This document shows positions 27,258 through 36,462 of a DNA stretch of 64,000 bases, piece by piece. The notes below the pieces were generated by a model, which saw only the letters and a program-made list of their open reading frames with translations, did no database searches and was not told the origin of the DNA. A program made the translations under genes and the position numbers. How positions within the stretch are numbered: the first letter of the stretch is position 1; every line of letters begins with the position of its first letter. Origin of the DNA: Azospirillum brasilense (lineage in GTDB: Bacteria; Pseudomonadota; Alphaproteobacteria; Azospirillales; Azospirillaceae); the NCBI RefSeq assembly GCF_007827795.1, contig NZ_VITI01000002.1:558001-622000 (forward strand), in the 5' to 3' direction.

Positions 27258-28019
27258 TCACTCCTTGCGCGGCGCCTGCCGCAGCAGGACATCCGTCACG
27301 CCTACCGGCAGAGCCGCCAGCAGCCACGTGGCGGCGGCCATCGGCCAGGGGAAGGCGATGCGCGCCCTGTTGCGGGCCAGCCCGCTCCTGATGACCTGGG
27401 CGGCGCGGTCCGCCTCCATCAGGAAGGGCATGGGGAAGCGGTTCACCGCGGTCATCCGGCTTTTCACGAAGCCCGGGCAGATCACCGTTACGCCGATCCC
27501 CTGCCCCGCCAGATCGCCGCGCAGCGACTCGCCATAGACCCGCACCGCCGCCTTGCTGGCGCAATAGGCGGGCGCGCCGGGCATGCCGCGGAAGCCGGCC
27601 AGCGAAGCCATCAGGGCGATCTGTCCGCGCCGCCGCGCCTGCATGCCGGGCAGCAGCGGGTGGACGCTGTTCAGCACGCCATCCACATTCACCTGGAAGA
27701 TGCGCCGCGCCTGCTCGGCGCTTTCCACGCCGCCCCCGGTGCCCGCGGAGATTCCGGCGTTGGCGATGACCAGATCGACCGGCGCGCGGGCGTCCAGCGT
27801 GGTCAGCCACGCCGTCATGGCCTCGCGGTCCGCCGCGTCGACGAGCGCCGTTTCCACCTCCGCCCCGGCGGCACGGCAGCGCTCCGCCACCGCCTCCAGC
27901 CGCGCGGAGTCGCGCCCGCTCAGGGCAAGCATGACTCCGGGGGCCGCGTAGGCGCGGGCCAACTCCTCCCCGATGCCGCTGGACGCCCCGGTGATGACGA
28001 TCGAGCGCGGATCGCGCAT
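27258..28019 (-). CDS. Short-chain dehydrogenase/reductase
   Basis: A 253-residue SDR with all usual parts: cofactor motif IVITGASSGIGEELARAY, LVIANAGIS, catalytic Ser in ALMASLAGFRG, and catalytic YCASKAAV. The C-terminus has hydrophobic stretches (FPWPMAAATWLLAALPVGV), so it may associate with the membrane. The substrate is unknown. The tail is convergent with the methyltransferase gene (23 bases apart), and it diverges from yicC. Confidence 0.88.
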   Translation of the reverse strand: MRDPRSIVITGASSGIGEELARAYAAPGVMLALSGRDSARLEAVAERCRAAGAEVETALVDAADREAMTAWLTTLDARAPVDLVIANAGISAGTGGGVESAEQARRIFQVNVDGVLNSVHPLLPGMQARRRGQIALMASLAGFRGMPGAPAYCASKAAVRVYGESLRGDLAGQGIGVTVICPGFVKSRMTAVNRFPMPFLMEADRAAQVIRSGLARNRARIAFPWPMAAATWLLAALPVGVTDVLLRQAPRKE

Positions 28020-28142
28020 GCCCTTTTCCCCCTGTCCCTGACGCTTGTTGCCGTCGCTGCCCGACGCTATAACTTGAGCCTCGCGATCCCACAAATAGTA
28101 GTCGAGGCCGCTTTGCCCGCCCAACGCTCCGCTGTTTCCAGC

Positions 28143-29009
28143 ATGACCGGTTTCGCACGCGTGGATGGGCACGCCGACGGCTACAGCTGGACGTTCGAGG
28201 TGAAGAGCGTCAACGGGCGCAACCTCGACATCCGTTGCCGCCAGCCCGCCGGCTTCGACACGCTGGAGGCCGCCGCCCGCGCCGAGATCCCCAAGCGGCT
28301 GGCCCGCGGCAGCGTCAACCTGAACCTGACCGTCACCCGCAGCCAGTCGGTGTCGCAACTCCGCATCAACCGCGAGCTTCTCGCCCAGGTGCTGGAACTG
28401 GCGCGTGAGATCGAGGGCGCCGGGGCCGCCGCGCCGCGGCTCGATTCGCTGCTCGCCGTCCGCGGCATCATCGAGCCGGTGGAGGAGGACGAGGGCGAGG
28501 CGCGGGAACGGATGGAGGCCGCGCTGAAGGCCGACCTCGGCCGGTTGATCGGCGAACTGGTGACCGCCCGCCTGTCGGAGGGGGCGCGTCTGGTCACCGT
28601 GCTGAACGGCCATCTCGACGAGATCGAGCGGCTGATCACCGCCGCCTCGGCCTGCGCCAGCACCCAGCCGGAAGCGCTGCGCGAGCGGCTGCGCAATCAG
28701 GTCGCCGCCCTGCTCGACGCCGCCCCGGCCCTTCCGGAGGAGCGTCTCGCCCAGGAGGCCGCCATCCTGATCGCCAAGGCCGACGTGCGCGAGGAGATGG
28801 ACCGCCTGCGCGCCCACATCCAGGCCGCCCGCGACATGCTGGCGGAGGGGGGCGCCATCGGCCGCCGCTTCGACTTCCTGTGCCAGGAATTCAACCGCGA
28901 AGCCAACACCCTGTGCTCCAAGTCCGCCGACGTGGAGTTGACCCGCATCGGCCTGTCGCTGAAAGCCTCCATCGAGCAGCTTCGCGAGCAGGTCCAGAAC
29001 ATCGAGTGA
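28143..29009 (+). CDS. YicC family endoribonuclease
   Basis: A 288-residue protein. It begins SMTGFARVDG in the usual manner and has the conserved segments WTFEVKSVNGRNLDIRCR, RLARGSVNLNLTVTRSQS and the C-terminal GRRFDFLCQEFNREANTLCS, then KSADVELTRIGLSLKASIEQ. The family includes RNases that process small RNAs. The start ATG 28143 lacks a strong ribosome site. Its stop overlaps the gmk start (TGATG), giving a tightly coupled yicC-gmk pair seen in many Proteobacteria. Confidence 0.92.
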   Translation: MTGFARVDGHADGYSWTFEVKSVNGRNLDIRCRQPAGFDTLEAAARAEIPKRLARGSVNLNLTVTRSQSVSQLRINRELLAQVLELAREIEGAGAAAPRLDSLLAVRGIIEPVEEDEGEARERMEAALKADLGRLIGELVTARLSEGARLVTVLNGHLDEIERLITAASACASTQPEALRERLRNQVAALLDAAPALPEERLAQEAAILIAKADVREEMDRLRAHIQAARDMLAEGGAIGRRFDFLCQEFNREANTLCSKSADVELTRIGLSLKASIEQLREQVQNIE

Positions 29010-29656
29010 TGCTGAAGACCATGAACGCGAAAATCTCCCGGCGCGGCCTGATGCTCGTGCTGTCCTCCCCCTCCGGGGCGGGCAAGACCACCATTTCGCG
29101 CCGCCTGCTGGACCGCGACCCGGGCATCACCCTGTCGGTGTCCGTCACCACCCGGCCGATGCGCCCCGGCGAGCAGCCGGGCGTCCATTACTACTTCGTT
29201 GACATGCCGGAATTCGACCGCATGGCCGGTCAGGGCGAGTTGCTGGAGCACGCCCACGTGTTCGGCAACTGCTACGGCACGCCGCGCCACGCCGTGGAGA
29301 CCGCACTGAGCGCCGGGCGCGACGTGCTGTTCGACATCGACTGGCAGGGCATGCAGCAGCTGGCGGCCAACGCCCGCGCCGATCTGGTCAGCATTTTCGT
29401 CCTGCCGCCCTCGGGCACCGAACTGGAGCGCCGCCTGCACTCCCGCGGCCAGGACTCGGCGGAGGTGATTGCCCAGCGCATGGCCAAGGCATCGGACGAG
29501 ATCAGCCACTGGGCCGAGTATGACTATGTGATCGTGAACAACGACGTGGACGAGAGCGTGCAGGCGGTCCAGGCCATCCTGCGCGCCGAGCGGCTGCGCC
29601 GGACGCGGCAGGTCGGGCTGCCGGCCTTCGTGGAGAGCGTGCAGGCGGCGCTGTAG
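29009..29656 (+). CDS. gmk: Guanylate kinase
   Basis: A 215-residue enzyme converting GMP plus ATP to GDP. The P-loop is LSSPSGAGKTTISRRLL, followed by SVTTRPMRPGEQPGVHYYFV (GMP binding), LLEHAHVFGNCYGTPRH and DVLFDIDWQGMQQL. ATG 29009 overlaps the yicC stop. A second ATG (29021) is also possible. It is convergent with rsmA across the palindromic element. Confidence 0.97.
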   Translation: MLKTMNAKISRRGLMLVLSSPSGAGKTTISRRLLDRDPGITLSVSVTTRPMRPGEQPGVHYYFVDMPEFDRMAGQGELLEHAHVFGNCYGTPRHAVETALSAGRDVLFDIDWQGMQQLAANARADLVSIFVLPPSGTELERRLHSRGQDSAEVIAQRMAKASDEISHWAEYDYVIVNNDVDESVQAVQAILRAERLRRTRQVGLPAFVESVQAAL

Positions 29657-29667
29657 GAGGCCCGTAC

Positions 29668-29776
29668 TGCCCCCACCCTTCCCACGCTCCGCGTGGGCCC
29701 CTTCCCTCCCCCGCTTCGCAGGAGAGGGAGATTTGTCCCCTCCCCTGCGAAGCGGGGGAGGGTTAGGGAGGGGGCA
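29668..29776. repeat. GC-rich palindromic intergenic element
   Basis: It contains a perfect 17-bp inverted repeat (29704-29720 with 29746-29762), a small hairpin cccacgc-tcc-gcgtggg (29681-29697), and near-complementary outer arms (tgcccccaccct and agggagggggca). The right half resembles that of the 15623-15764 element. It fills the convergent gmk/rsmA gap. Confidence 0.85.
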
Positions 29777-29781
29777 AGACC

Positions 29782-30648
29782 TCACCCCTTGCGAAACGCC
29801 CGCGCCAGCGCCGCGAACCCCGCGACATCCACCTCCTCCGCCCGCGCGGTCGGCTCGATCCCGGCGGCGGCCAGCAGCGCCTCGGCGTTCCCCAAACTCT
29901 TCAAACTCTGGCGCAGCATCTTGCGGCGCTGGCCGAAGGCGGCGGCGGTCACCTGCTCCAGCGCCTTCCATTCCGCCGGCTCCGGGTTGGCGCGCGGGGT
30001 CAGGTGGACGATGGTGGACTCCACCTTGGGCGGCGGGGTGAAGGCCTTGGCCGGCAGGTTGAACAGCACCCGCGCGTCCGACCGCCACTGCGTGATCACC
30101 GACAGGCGGCCATAGGCCTTGCTGCCCGGCTTGGCGACCAGACGGTCCGCGACCTCCTTCTGGAACATCAGCGTCAGGCTGACGAACTCCTCGATCCGCC
30201 CCAGCCAGCCGATCAGCAGCGGCGTCGCCACGTTGTAGGGCAGGTTCGCCACGATGGCCCGCGGGGCCGGCGCGATCGCGATGGGATCGACGTCCAGCGC
30301 GTCGGCCTCGACGATGGACAGCCGCCCGTCCGCCGCCTGGATCACGTCCTGCAGCGCCTCGATGAAGCGGTGGTCGCGCTCGATGGCGATGACGTGCTTC
30401 GCCTTGGTCGCCAGAAGGGCGCGGGTCAGCCCACCCGGACCGGGACCGATCTCGACGACCGTCACGCCGGTCAGGTCGCCCGCCGAGCGCGCGATGCGGC
30501 CCGTCAGGTTGAGGTCGAGCAGGAAGTTCTGCCCCAGCGCCTTGCGGGCATCCAGCCCGAAACGGGCGATCACCTCGCGCAGCGGCGGCAGGGCCTGCGG
30601 GTCGAATGCAGCGGACATGGGGACGGAGTCGGGCGTGGCTTCGGTCAT
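29782..30648 (-). CDS. rsmA: 16S rRNA dimethyladenosine transferase (KsgA)
   Basis: An SAM-dependent enzyme of about 288 residues that dimethylates two adjacent adenosines near the 3' end of 16S rRNA. Motifs are [52 protein letters not shown] and the catalytic [18 protein letters not shown]. The C-terminal helical domain is complete. The start at 30648 (MTEATPDSV) is the first good ATG; 30618 is also possible. In related genomes it sits next to pdxA. Here about 5.8 kb of other genes lies between them. Confidence 0.96.
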   Translation of the reverse strand: MTEATPDSVPMSAAFDPQALPPLREVIARFGLDARKALGQNFLLDLNLTGRIARSAGDLTGVTVVEIGPGPGGLTRALLATKAKHVIAIERDHRFIEALQDVIQAADGRLSIVEADALDVDPIAIAPAPRAIVANLPYNVATPLLIGWLGRIEEFVSLTLMFQKEVADRLVAKPGSKAYGRLSVITQWRSDARVLFNLPAKAFTPPPKVESTIVHLTPRANPEPAEWKALEQVTAAAFGQRRKMLRQSLKSLGNAEALLAAAGIEPTARAEEVDVAGFAALARAFRKG

Positions 30649-30700
30649 GGCCGCACTTATAGGACGGCGCGGGCCCGCCGTCATCTGCCGCGCGTCATCG

Positions 30701-31267
30701 TCACCCTTCGCTTTTGAGCGCGATGTTCTCCGGCGCGGCGTCGAGACGGCCGGTGCAGGTGATGCGCCGCCCGTCGTCGAAGGCCTGGGACGGCTTCGGC
30801 CCGACGGTCACTTGCAGGACCACGCGGTCAGCCATCTGGTCGCCCAGATCCTGGGGCCGGTCGCCGCCTTGGGAATCGTGGCTGAAAACGCTCTCCAGGT
30901 ACCAGGCCGCACCGCCCGCCCCCTGCGGCCCGCCGCGCACCAGCGCGCCGGCCAAGCGGGTGTAAAGATCCTTGCACACCTCCTCGGTCCGGTTGCGCGG
31001 CAGATCGACGAAGTTGGCGTAGGCGACGATCCGCCGGTCCTGGAAGCGGTAGAAGACGCCGCTGCGCGACACCTCCGTCCGCAGATCGCGGGACAGCCCG
31101 TCCACCGTGTCGTGCAGATCGCCGCGCAGCCGGGTCATGCCCCAGTCGAGCAGGGTCACCGGCTCCCGCGACAGCCAATCCAGCGCATCGCGGGCTTGAA
31201 CCGGTGCGGAGACGAAGGGCAGAAACATGAAGGGCAGCAAGAGGACGAGCGCGGCGAAACCCCTCAT
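30701..31267 (-). CDS. Secreted protein of unknown function
   Basis: A 188-residue protein with a clear signal peptide ([22 protein letters not shown]). The mature part includes [20 protein letters not shown] and [20 protein letters not shown], with two cysteines (EEVCKDLY and RRITCTGRL) that could pair in the periplasm. I do not recognise the family. GGAGG lies eight bases before the ATG at 31267. It reads towards rsmA, with a 52-bp gap. Confidence 0.7.
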   Translation of the reverse strand: MRGFAALVLLLPFMFLPFVSAPVQARDALDWLSREPVTLLDWGMTRLRGDLHDTVDGLSRDLRTEVSRSGVFYRFQDRRIVAYANFVDLPRNRTEEVCKDLYTRLAGALVRGGPQGAGGAAWYLESVFSHDSQGGDRPQDLGDQMADRVVLQVTVGPKPSQAFDDGRRITCTGRLDAAPENIALKSEG

Positions 31268-31386
31268 GGCGTCGGGCCTCCGGACCATCGTTACGGTGCG
31301 ACCGTACCAGCGATGCTAAGCCAGGAGCGCGGCCATATCCAGCCGGATTCCGGGCCGCATGCCACGCCCAAGCCGGGGTACCTCCG

Positions 31387-32232
31387 TCAGTCCTCCAGCA
31401 GGAAGTCGCGCACCGCGGCGATCTGGTCCCCGGTCATCAGCGCCGGGGCGTGGCCGGTGTGGGCGAACTCCATCAACCGGGCCTTCGGGCCGCGGCGGGT
31501 CATCTCCTCCGCAGTCTCCGCTGGAAGGATGTCCGAGGTGGCGCCGCGCAGCACCAGAACCGGGCAGCGGACGCGGTCCCAGACGGCCCACAGGTCCACG
31601 TCCTCCATCGGCTGCGCCTTGAACGCCTCGGCGATGGCCGGATCATAGGCGAGGCCATAGCAGCCGTCCGGACGCAGGCGGGCGCTGTGCTCCGCCATGT
31701 GGCGCCACGCCTCGTCGGACAGCCGCCCGAAGCCCATCAGAACGAAGCGCAGGTAGGATTCGACCGCCGCCAGATCCTCGAACACCGGGTCCTTGCCGAC
31801 GTAATCGGCGATGCGCTGCAAGCCCGCCTTCGGGATGAAGGGGCCGATGTCGTTGACGACCAGACGGCGGATCGGGCTGTCCGGCTGGGCGGCCAGCAGC
31901 ATGCCGATCAGCCCGCCCATGGAGGTGCCGACCCAATCCACCGACTCCACCCCCAGCCGGGCGATCAGCGCCGCCATGTCGGCGCAATATTGCGGGTAGC
32001 CGTAGAGCGTCGGGTTGCCCAGCCGGCCGCTCTTGCCGCGCCCCACCACATCCGGGCAGGCGACGCGGTAGCGGTCGGCCAGATCGAGCGCCAGCGCGTC
32101 GAAATCGCGGCCGTTGCGGGTCAGGCCATGCACGCAGACGGCGGTGCGGGCCGCGTCCTCGCGCCCCCACTGGGTGTAGGCGACGCGGTGGAACCCCGCC
32201 GCGCTGAGGCCGAGAAAGCTGCGTTCGGACAT
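31387..32232 (-). CDS. Alpha/beta hydrolase
   Basis: A 281-residue alpha/beta-hydrolase-fold protein. The oxyanion region is VCVHGLTRNGRDFDALALDL, the nucleophile elbow is VDWVGTSMGGLIGML (Ser in GTSMG), and the catalytic His is probably in MEFAHTGHAPALM. The acid is likely the Asp in LRGATSDILP. The substrate is unknown; there is no signal peptide. It starts 34 bases after the stop of the lytic transglycosylase gene on the same strand, so the two are probably one operon. Confidence 0.88.
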   Translation of the reverse strand: MSERSFLGLSAAGFHRVAYTQWGREDAARTAVCVHGLTRNGRDFDALALDLADRYRVACPDVVGRGKSGRLGNPTLYGYPQYCADMAALIARLGVESVDWVGTSMGGLIGMLLAAQPDSPIRRLVVNDIGPFIPKAGLQRIADYVGKDPVFEDLAAVESYLRFVLMGFGRLSDEAWRHMAEHSARLRPDGCYGLAYDPAIAEAFKAQPMEDVDLWAVWDRVRCPVLVLRGATSDILPAETAEEMTRRGPKARLMEFAHTGHAPALMTGDQIAAVRDFLLED

Positions 32233-32266
32233 CGGCACGGGTGGCCCCTCCCCTGTTGGTTCGTCC

Positions 32267-33076
32267 TCAGCCCTTGCCGGGCTTCGCCAGTTCCGCCGCC
32301 TGCCGGACGACCATGGGCGACGGCTCCGCCACCGCGGCGTCGAAGGGATGGCGCGTCGCGTCGTACAGGCGGCGGATGGCGCGCACGTAGTTCCGCGTCT
32401 CCTCGTAGGGCGGAACGCCCCGGTAGCGGTCCACGGCCCGCTCCCCCGCGTTGTAGCCGGCAAGTGCCAGCGTAACGTCCCCCTGGAAATAGGCCAAGAG
32501 CCAGCGCAGGTAACGCACGCCGCCGCGGATGTTCTGGGCGGGGTCGAAGACGTTGGACACGCCGAACCGCTCCGCCGTGTCGGGGATGAGCTGCATCAGC
32601 CCCGCCGCCTCCTTCGGCGACACCGCGTCGGAACGGAATGCGCTCTCCACCCGGATCACCGCCATGACCAGCGCCGGGTCCAACCCGTACTGGGGCGCGG
32701 TCTTGTGGACCAGCGCGACGATCTCCGGCGGCGGGGGCAACGCCTCGCGCAGCGGGGCCGCGCCGGGGCGGCACCAGGGGCGGACATGGCCCATCCGGCC
32801 CGGCACATAGGCGACCAGCCGCCGCGCCTCCTTGTGGCCGCGCGACGCCGCGGCGCGCAGCCACGCCGTGCCGACCCGCTGGTCGCGCTTCACCCCGACG
32901 CCGAACAGGAAGCGCCTCGCCATGCGGTAGGACGCTTCCGGATCGCCCTTCTCCGCCGCCTCGCAGTCGGCCATGCGCGCCTCACGCGAGGAGACGGCGC
33001 CGGACTTACCCGCGGCAAGGGCGGCGGGGGCCGCCAACGCGACGAAAACGGCAAACATCAGCGGGAGGAAACGCAC
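32267..33076 (-). CDS. Lytic transglycosylase with Sel1-like repeats
   Basis: A 269-residue periplasmic enzyme. From GTG 33076 it has a clean signal peptide (FLPLMFAVFVALAAPAALAA). Sel1-like helical repeats follow (EKGDPEASYRMARRFLFGVG, GTAWLRAAASRGHKEARRLV), then an SLT domain. The catalytic Glu is in VIRVESAFRSDAVS, with EAAGLMQLIPDTAERFGV and LALAGYNAGERAV. It cleaves peptidoglycan to anhydromuropeptides. GTG 33076 has AAGG upstream; ATG 33109 would add 11 residues. Confidence 0.9.
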   Translation of the reverse strand: MRFLPLMFAVFVALAAPAALAAGKSGAVSSREARMADCEAAEKGDPEASYRMARRFLFGVGVKRDQRVGTAWLRAAASRGHKEARRLVAYVPGRMGHVRPWCRPGAAPLREALPPPPEIVALVHKTAPQYGLDPALVMAVIRVESAFRSDAVSPKEAAGLMQLIPDTAERFGVSNVFDPAQNIRGGVRYLRWLLAYFQGDVTLALAGYNAGERAVDRYRGVPPYEETRNYVRAIRRLYDATRHPFDAAVAEPSPMVVRQAAELAKPGKG

Positions 33077-33152
33077 GGGCGGGCCTTGGGACGGTCTGCA
33101 AAACCGCATTGATATGTGGCTGCCCGTAAGATGCGGCAAGCGCAGGACAGGG

Positions 33153-33770
33153 TTACCCCTTTTTCAACACGGCGCGCAGGTGGCTTCGCAAGGACCGCGC
33201 CCAGCCGCGAATCACCGCCAGAGCCGGGCGAATCGCCGCGCGCACCCGCCCCACCACCCGCCCCACCACCCGCTTGGCGGCCTGCCAGGGCGGCAGGGCG
33301 GTCAGCCAGGCCAGCCAGCGCACCACCCGGACGTAGCACCAGGCGAAGGCCGGAATGGTCAACAGCTTGTCCTTGCCGATGTGGAACAGCCGCTCCACCA
33401 GCGTGACCTTGACCAGTTCCACGCCACCGAGCAGCAGCGCACCCTGGAGCGCATGCCCGGTCCCCATCAGGTACAGGCCAACCGGCTTCAGCGGCTCCAG
33501 AATCACCAGCGGGATCACGAACAGCGCCAGCGTCGGATAGGGGCCGAGCCGGCGGATGCGCGCGGCCAGCCGTTCGGCGAAGCGTTGCCGCCCGATCCAG
33601 GCGGCCAACGGGCGGACCGCCTCCAGCGCCACCGCATCGATCAGGAAATAGACCAGCGCCGCAACGGTCAACAAGGGGCGCAGCACGAAGCGGCGCAGTG
33701 GCGCGCCCAGCCTCCGACCCAAGCTCCGATCCAAAGTTCGAGAGGAGGAACTTCCGTTCGAGGTAGCCAT
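33153..33770 (-). CDS. Membrane protein of unknown function
   Basis: A 205-residue protein with a Ser-rich N-terminus and at least two hydrophobic stretches (LTVAALVYFLIDAVALEA, LALFVIPLVILEPLKPVGLY). An amphipathic and strongly basic C-terminus ends LRSHLRAVLKKG. I recognise no named domain. It is probably an inner-membrane protein. It lies upstream of the transglycosylase gene on the same strand and diverges from the MHYT kinase gene. Confidence 0.7.
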   Translation of the reverse strand: MATSNGSSSSRTLDRSLGRRLGAPLRRFVLRPLLTVAALVYFLIDAVALEAVRPLAAWIGRQRFAERLAARIRRLGPYPTLALFVIPLVILEPLKPVGLYLMGTGHALQGALLLGGVELVKVTLVERLFHIGKDKLLTIPAFAWCYVRVVRWLAWLTALPPWQAAKRVVGRVVGRVRAAIRPALAVIRGWARSLRSHLRAVLKKG

Positions 33771-33878
33771 TAGGTCTTTCGTCAGGCGTACAGGGGCGTT
33801 TCGCCGGCTTGGGTTCGCTGCGGCTTTCCACTATCTAACGTTTCTGCCATTGCGCGTCCGTCCTCTCGTCCACTCTCG

Positions 33879-36209
33879 GTGCGCCCCATCGTGCTCGGCC
33901 ATTACGATCCTTACCTCGTTGCGCTGTCCGTTGTCGTCGCCTCTTTCGGCGGCTATGTGGCTCTGGACCTCGCATCCCACGCGCGGGAGGCCGGGCGGGG
34001 GCGGAACGGCTGGCTGGGCGCCGCGGCGCTCGCCCTGGGGGCGGGAATCTGGTCGATGCACTTCATCGGCATGATGGCGATGCGCATGCCCGTGCCGGTG
34101 TCCTACGACATCCTGCTGACCGCATTGTCCTTTCTCCTGGCGGTCGGGGTGTCCGGGACCGGACTGTTCGCCGTCGCGCATGGCGGGGGCGGCCGGGCGA
34201 CCCTGGCGGCCGCGGGTCTGCTGACCGGCTTCGGGATCGTCGCCATGCATTACGTCGGCATGGCCGGCATGCGGCTGCCGGTGCCGCTGATCTACGACAC
34301 GCTTCTGGTCGCCGCGTCGGTGCTCATCGCCGTCGCCGCCTCCACCGCCGCGCTCTGGCTCGCTTTCCGCACGGCCAGCCCGATGCAGCGCCTGTCCGGC
34401 GCGCTTGTGCTCGGCGCCGCGGTGGTCAGCATGCATTACGTCGGCATGGCCGCCGCCAGCGCTGTCGAGAACGCCGCTGGGAACGCCATTGGGCACGCCG
34501 CCCATCTGGACGCCGTCCCGACCGGGGATGACCTCGGCCTCGTGCTGTCCACGCCGTCCCTCGCCGTGGGAACCGGGATCGGGACGCTGCTGATCCTCTC
34601 GCTGGGGCTGCTCTCCGTCCTGATCGACCGCCGCCGCTCGGCGGAGCGCGCGGCGGGGCAGGAGGCGCGTTACCGCTCCGTCGTCGACACCGCCGTGGAC
34701 CCCATCGTGGTGATCGACGAGACGGGCACCATCCAGTCCTTCAACCGGGCGGCCGAGACGACCTTCGGCTACGGCGCGGTGGAGGCCATCGGGGCGAACG
34801 TCCGCATCCTGATGGCAGAGCCGCACCGCTCCGCCCACGATGGCTACATGGCCCATTTCCGCGAGACCGGCGAGCGGCGGATCATCGGCATCGGGCGCGA
34901 GGTGGAGGGCCGGCGCAAGGACGGCTCCCTCTTCCCGCTGGAGCTGTCGGTGGCCGAATGGCACGACGGGCGGCAGCGCCTGTTCACCGGCATCATGCGC
35001 GACATCACCGCCCGCAAGGCGGCGGAGGACGCGCTGCACCGCGCCAAGGCGGAGGCGGAGCGCGCCCGCGAGGAGGCTCTCGCCGCCCGCGACAAGGCCG
35101 AGCGCGCGGACATGGCGAAGACCAAGTTCCTCGCCGCGGCCAGCCACGACCTGCGCCAGCCCGTGCAGTCGCTGTTCTTCTTCGCCCACGCCCTGTCCGA
35201 CCGGCTCGACGGCCATCCCGCCTCCCCCCTTCTGGCCAGCATGAGCGAGTCGCTGAACGGCCTGCGCACGCTTCTGGACAGCCTGCTGGACGTGTCGCGG
35301 CTCGACGCCGGCGTGGTCACCCCCGCGGTGACGGAGTTCGCGCTGGGTCCCCTGTTGCAGCGTTTGGCCGAGGAATACCGGGGCCGCGCGGAGGAGGTGG
35401 GGATCGCGTTGCGCCACGTCCCCACCGACGCCTGGACGCGCAGCGACCCGGCGCTGGTCGAGCGCATCCTGCGCAATCTCGTCGAGAACGCCATCCGCTA
35501 CACGGAGAGCGGGCGGATCCTGATCGGCTGCCGCCGCACCGGCAACGGCCTGCGGGTGGAGGTTCTCGACACCGGCATCGGCATCCCCGAGAGCAAGCGC
35601 GACGAGGTGTTCGTGGAATTCACCCAGCTCGCGAACCCCGAGCGCGACCGGCGCAAGGGGCTGGGGCTGGGGCTCGCCATCGTGAGGCGGCTGGCCGGTC
35701 TGCTCGGCCACGAGGTGACCCTGCGCTCCCGCCCGGGACGGGGCAGTGCCTTCGGCCTGACCGTACCGTCGGTCGCGCCGCGCCAAGTGATGAAGACCTG
35801 CCGCCCGGCCGCCCAGTCCGGCGCCCAGCCCGCCGCCAACGGCAGCAAGGGGCTGGTCGTGGTGGTGGAGGACGACGCCATCATCCTGCTCTCCATGCGG
35901 ACCATGCTGGAGGAGTGGGGGTACGAGGTGGTGGCCGCCGTCTCAGCCGACGAGGCGGTGGGCACCCTGACCAGCCTCGGCCAGCGCCCCGATATGATCG
36001 TCGCCGACTACCGCCTGCGCGAGGGGCGAACGGGGCTTCAGGCCATCCGCGACATTTATGGGGTGTGCGGGGTGCGGGTGCCCGCGCTGGTGCTGACCGG
36101 CGACACCGACCCCGCCCGCATCGCCGAGGTCCAGCAGAGCGGCCACCGCCTCCTGCACAAGCCGGTGGCGCCGGAGGTGCTGCGCAACGCGCTGACCTCC
36201 GCGGCGTAG
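33879..36209 (+). CDS. MHYT-PAS hybrid histidine kinase with C-terminal receiver
   Basis: A 776-residue membrane sensor. The N-terminal MHYT domain shows repeated SMHFIGMMAM, AMHYVGMAGM and SMHYVGMAAA helices, thought to bind a metal and sense a gas or redox state. A PAS domain follows (YRSVVDTAVDPIVVIDETG), then a coiled coil, HisKA with H-box AAASHDLRQPVQS (H423), HATPase (GLGLGLAIVRRLAG) and a receiver with phospho-acceptor in IVADYRL (about D710). GTG is the start. No HPt domain or output domain is present. The core resembles the hybrid kinase at 50829. Confidence 0.92.
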   Translation: MRPIVLGHYDPYLVALSVVVASFGGYVALDLASHAREAGRGRNGWLGAAALALGAGIWSMHFIGMMAMRMPVPVSYDILLTALSFLLAVGVSGTGLFAVAHGGGGRATLAAAGLLTGFGIVAMHYVGMAGMRLPVPLIYDTLLVAASVLIAVAASTAALWLAFRTASPMQRLSGALVLGAAVVSMHYVGMAAASAVENAAGNAIGHAAHLDAVPTGDDLGLVLSTPSLAVGTGIGTLLILSLGLLSVLIDRRRSAERAAGQEARYRSVVDTAVDPIVVIDETGTIQSFNRAAETTFGYGAVEAIGANVRILMAEPHRSAHDGYMAHFRETGERRIIGIGREVEGRRKDGSLFPLELSVAEWHDGRQRLFTGIMRDITARKAAEDALHRAKAEAERAREEALAARDKAERADMAKTKFLAAASHDLRQPVQSLFFFAHALSDRLDGHPASPLLASMSESLNGLRTLLDSLLDVSRLDAGVVTPAVTEFALGPLLQRLAEEYRGRAEEVGIALRHVPTDAWTRSDPALVERILRNLVENAIRYTESGRILIGCRRTGNGLRVEVLDTGIGIPESKRDEVFVEFTQLANPERDRRKGLGLGLAIVRRLAGLLGHEVTLRSRPGRGSAFGLTVPSVAPRQVMKTCRPAAQSGAQPAANGSKGLVVVVEDDAIILLSMRTMLEEWGYEVVAAVSADEAVGTLTSLGQRPDMIVADYRLREGRTGLQAIRDIYGVCGVRVPALVLTGDTDPARIAEVQQSGHRLLHKPVAPEVLRNALTSAA

Positions 36210-36336
36210 GCGCCCCTGCCGACGCCCGCTCCCGGCCGAGTCCCGAGTGTGGTTGAAAGCGCGCTCCGCCCCGCTTATGGTCTTGGAAAAAGGCGCGTTT
36301 GCGCCAAAACCAGAATCAGGCTCCAGGAGCTCCCCC

Positions 36337-36459
36337 ATGAAAGCCATGCTGCTCGGCTTCGCCGCCGCCATCATCATCGCCGTCGGCGCGTCGGTCGCGC
36401 TGTCCTCCATCGACCACAGCTCGGCCAGCCGCTTCTCCAGCAGCTCGGTCCGCCTCTGA
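36337..36459 (+). CDS. Small single-helix membrane protein
   Basis: A 40-residue protein (MKAMLLGFAAAIIIAVGASV, then a Ser-rich polar tail). AGGAG lies eight bases before the ATG. One hydrophobic helix fills the N-terminal half, so it is probably an inner-membrane or secreted micro-protein. Similar short proteins are common in alphaproteobacteria, but I know no function. Its stop lies four bases from the convergent pdxA stop. Confidence 0.65.
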   Translation: MKAMLLGFAAAIIIAVGASVALSSIDHSSASRFSSSSVRL

Positions 36460-36462
36460 AGC

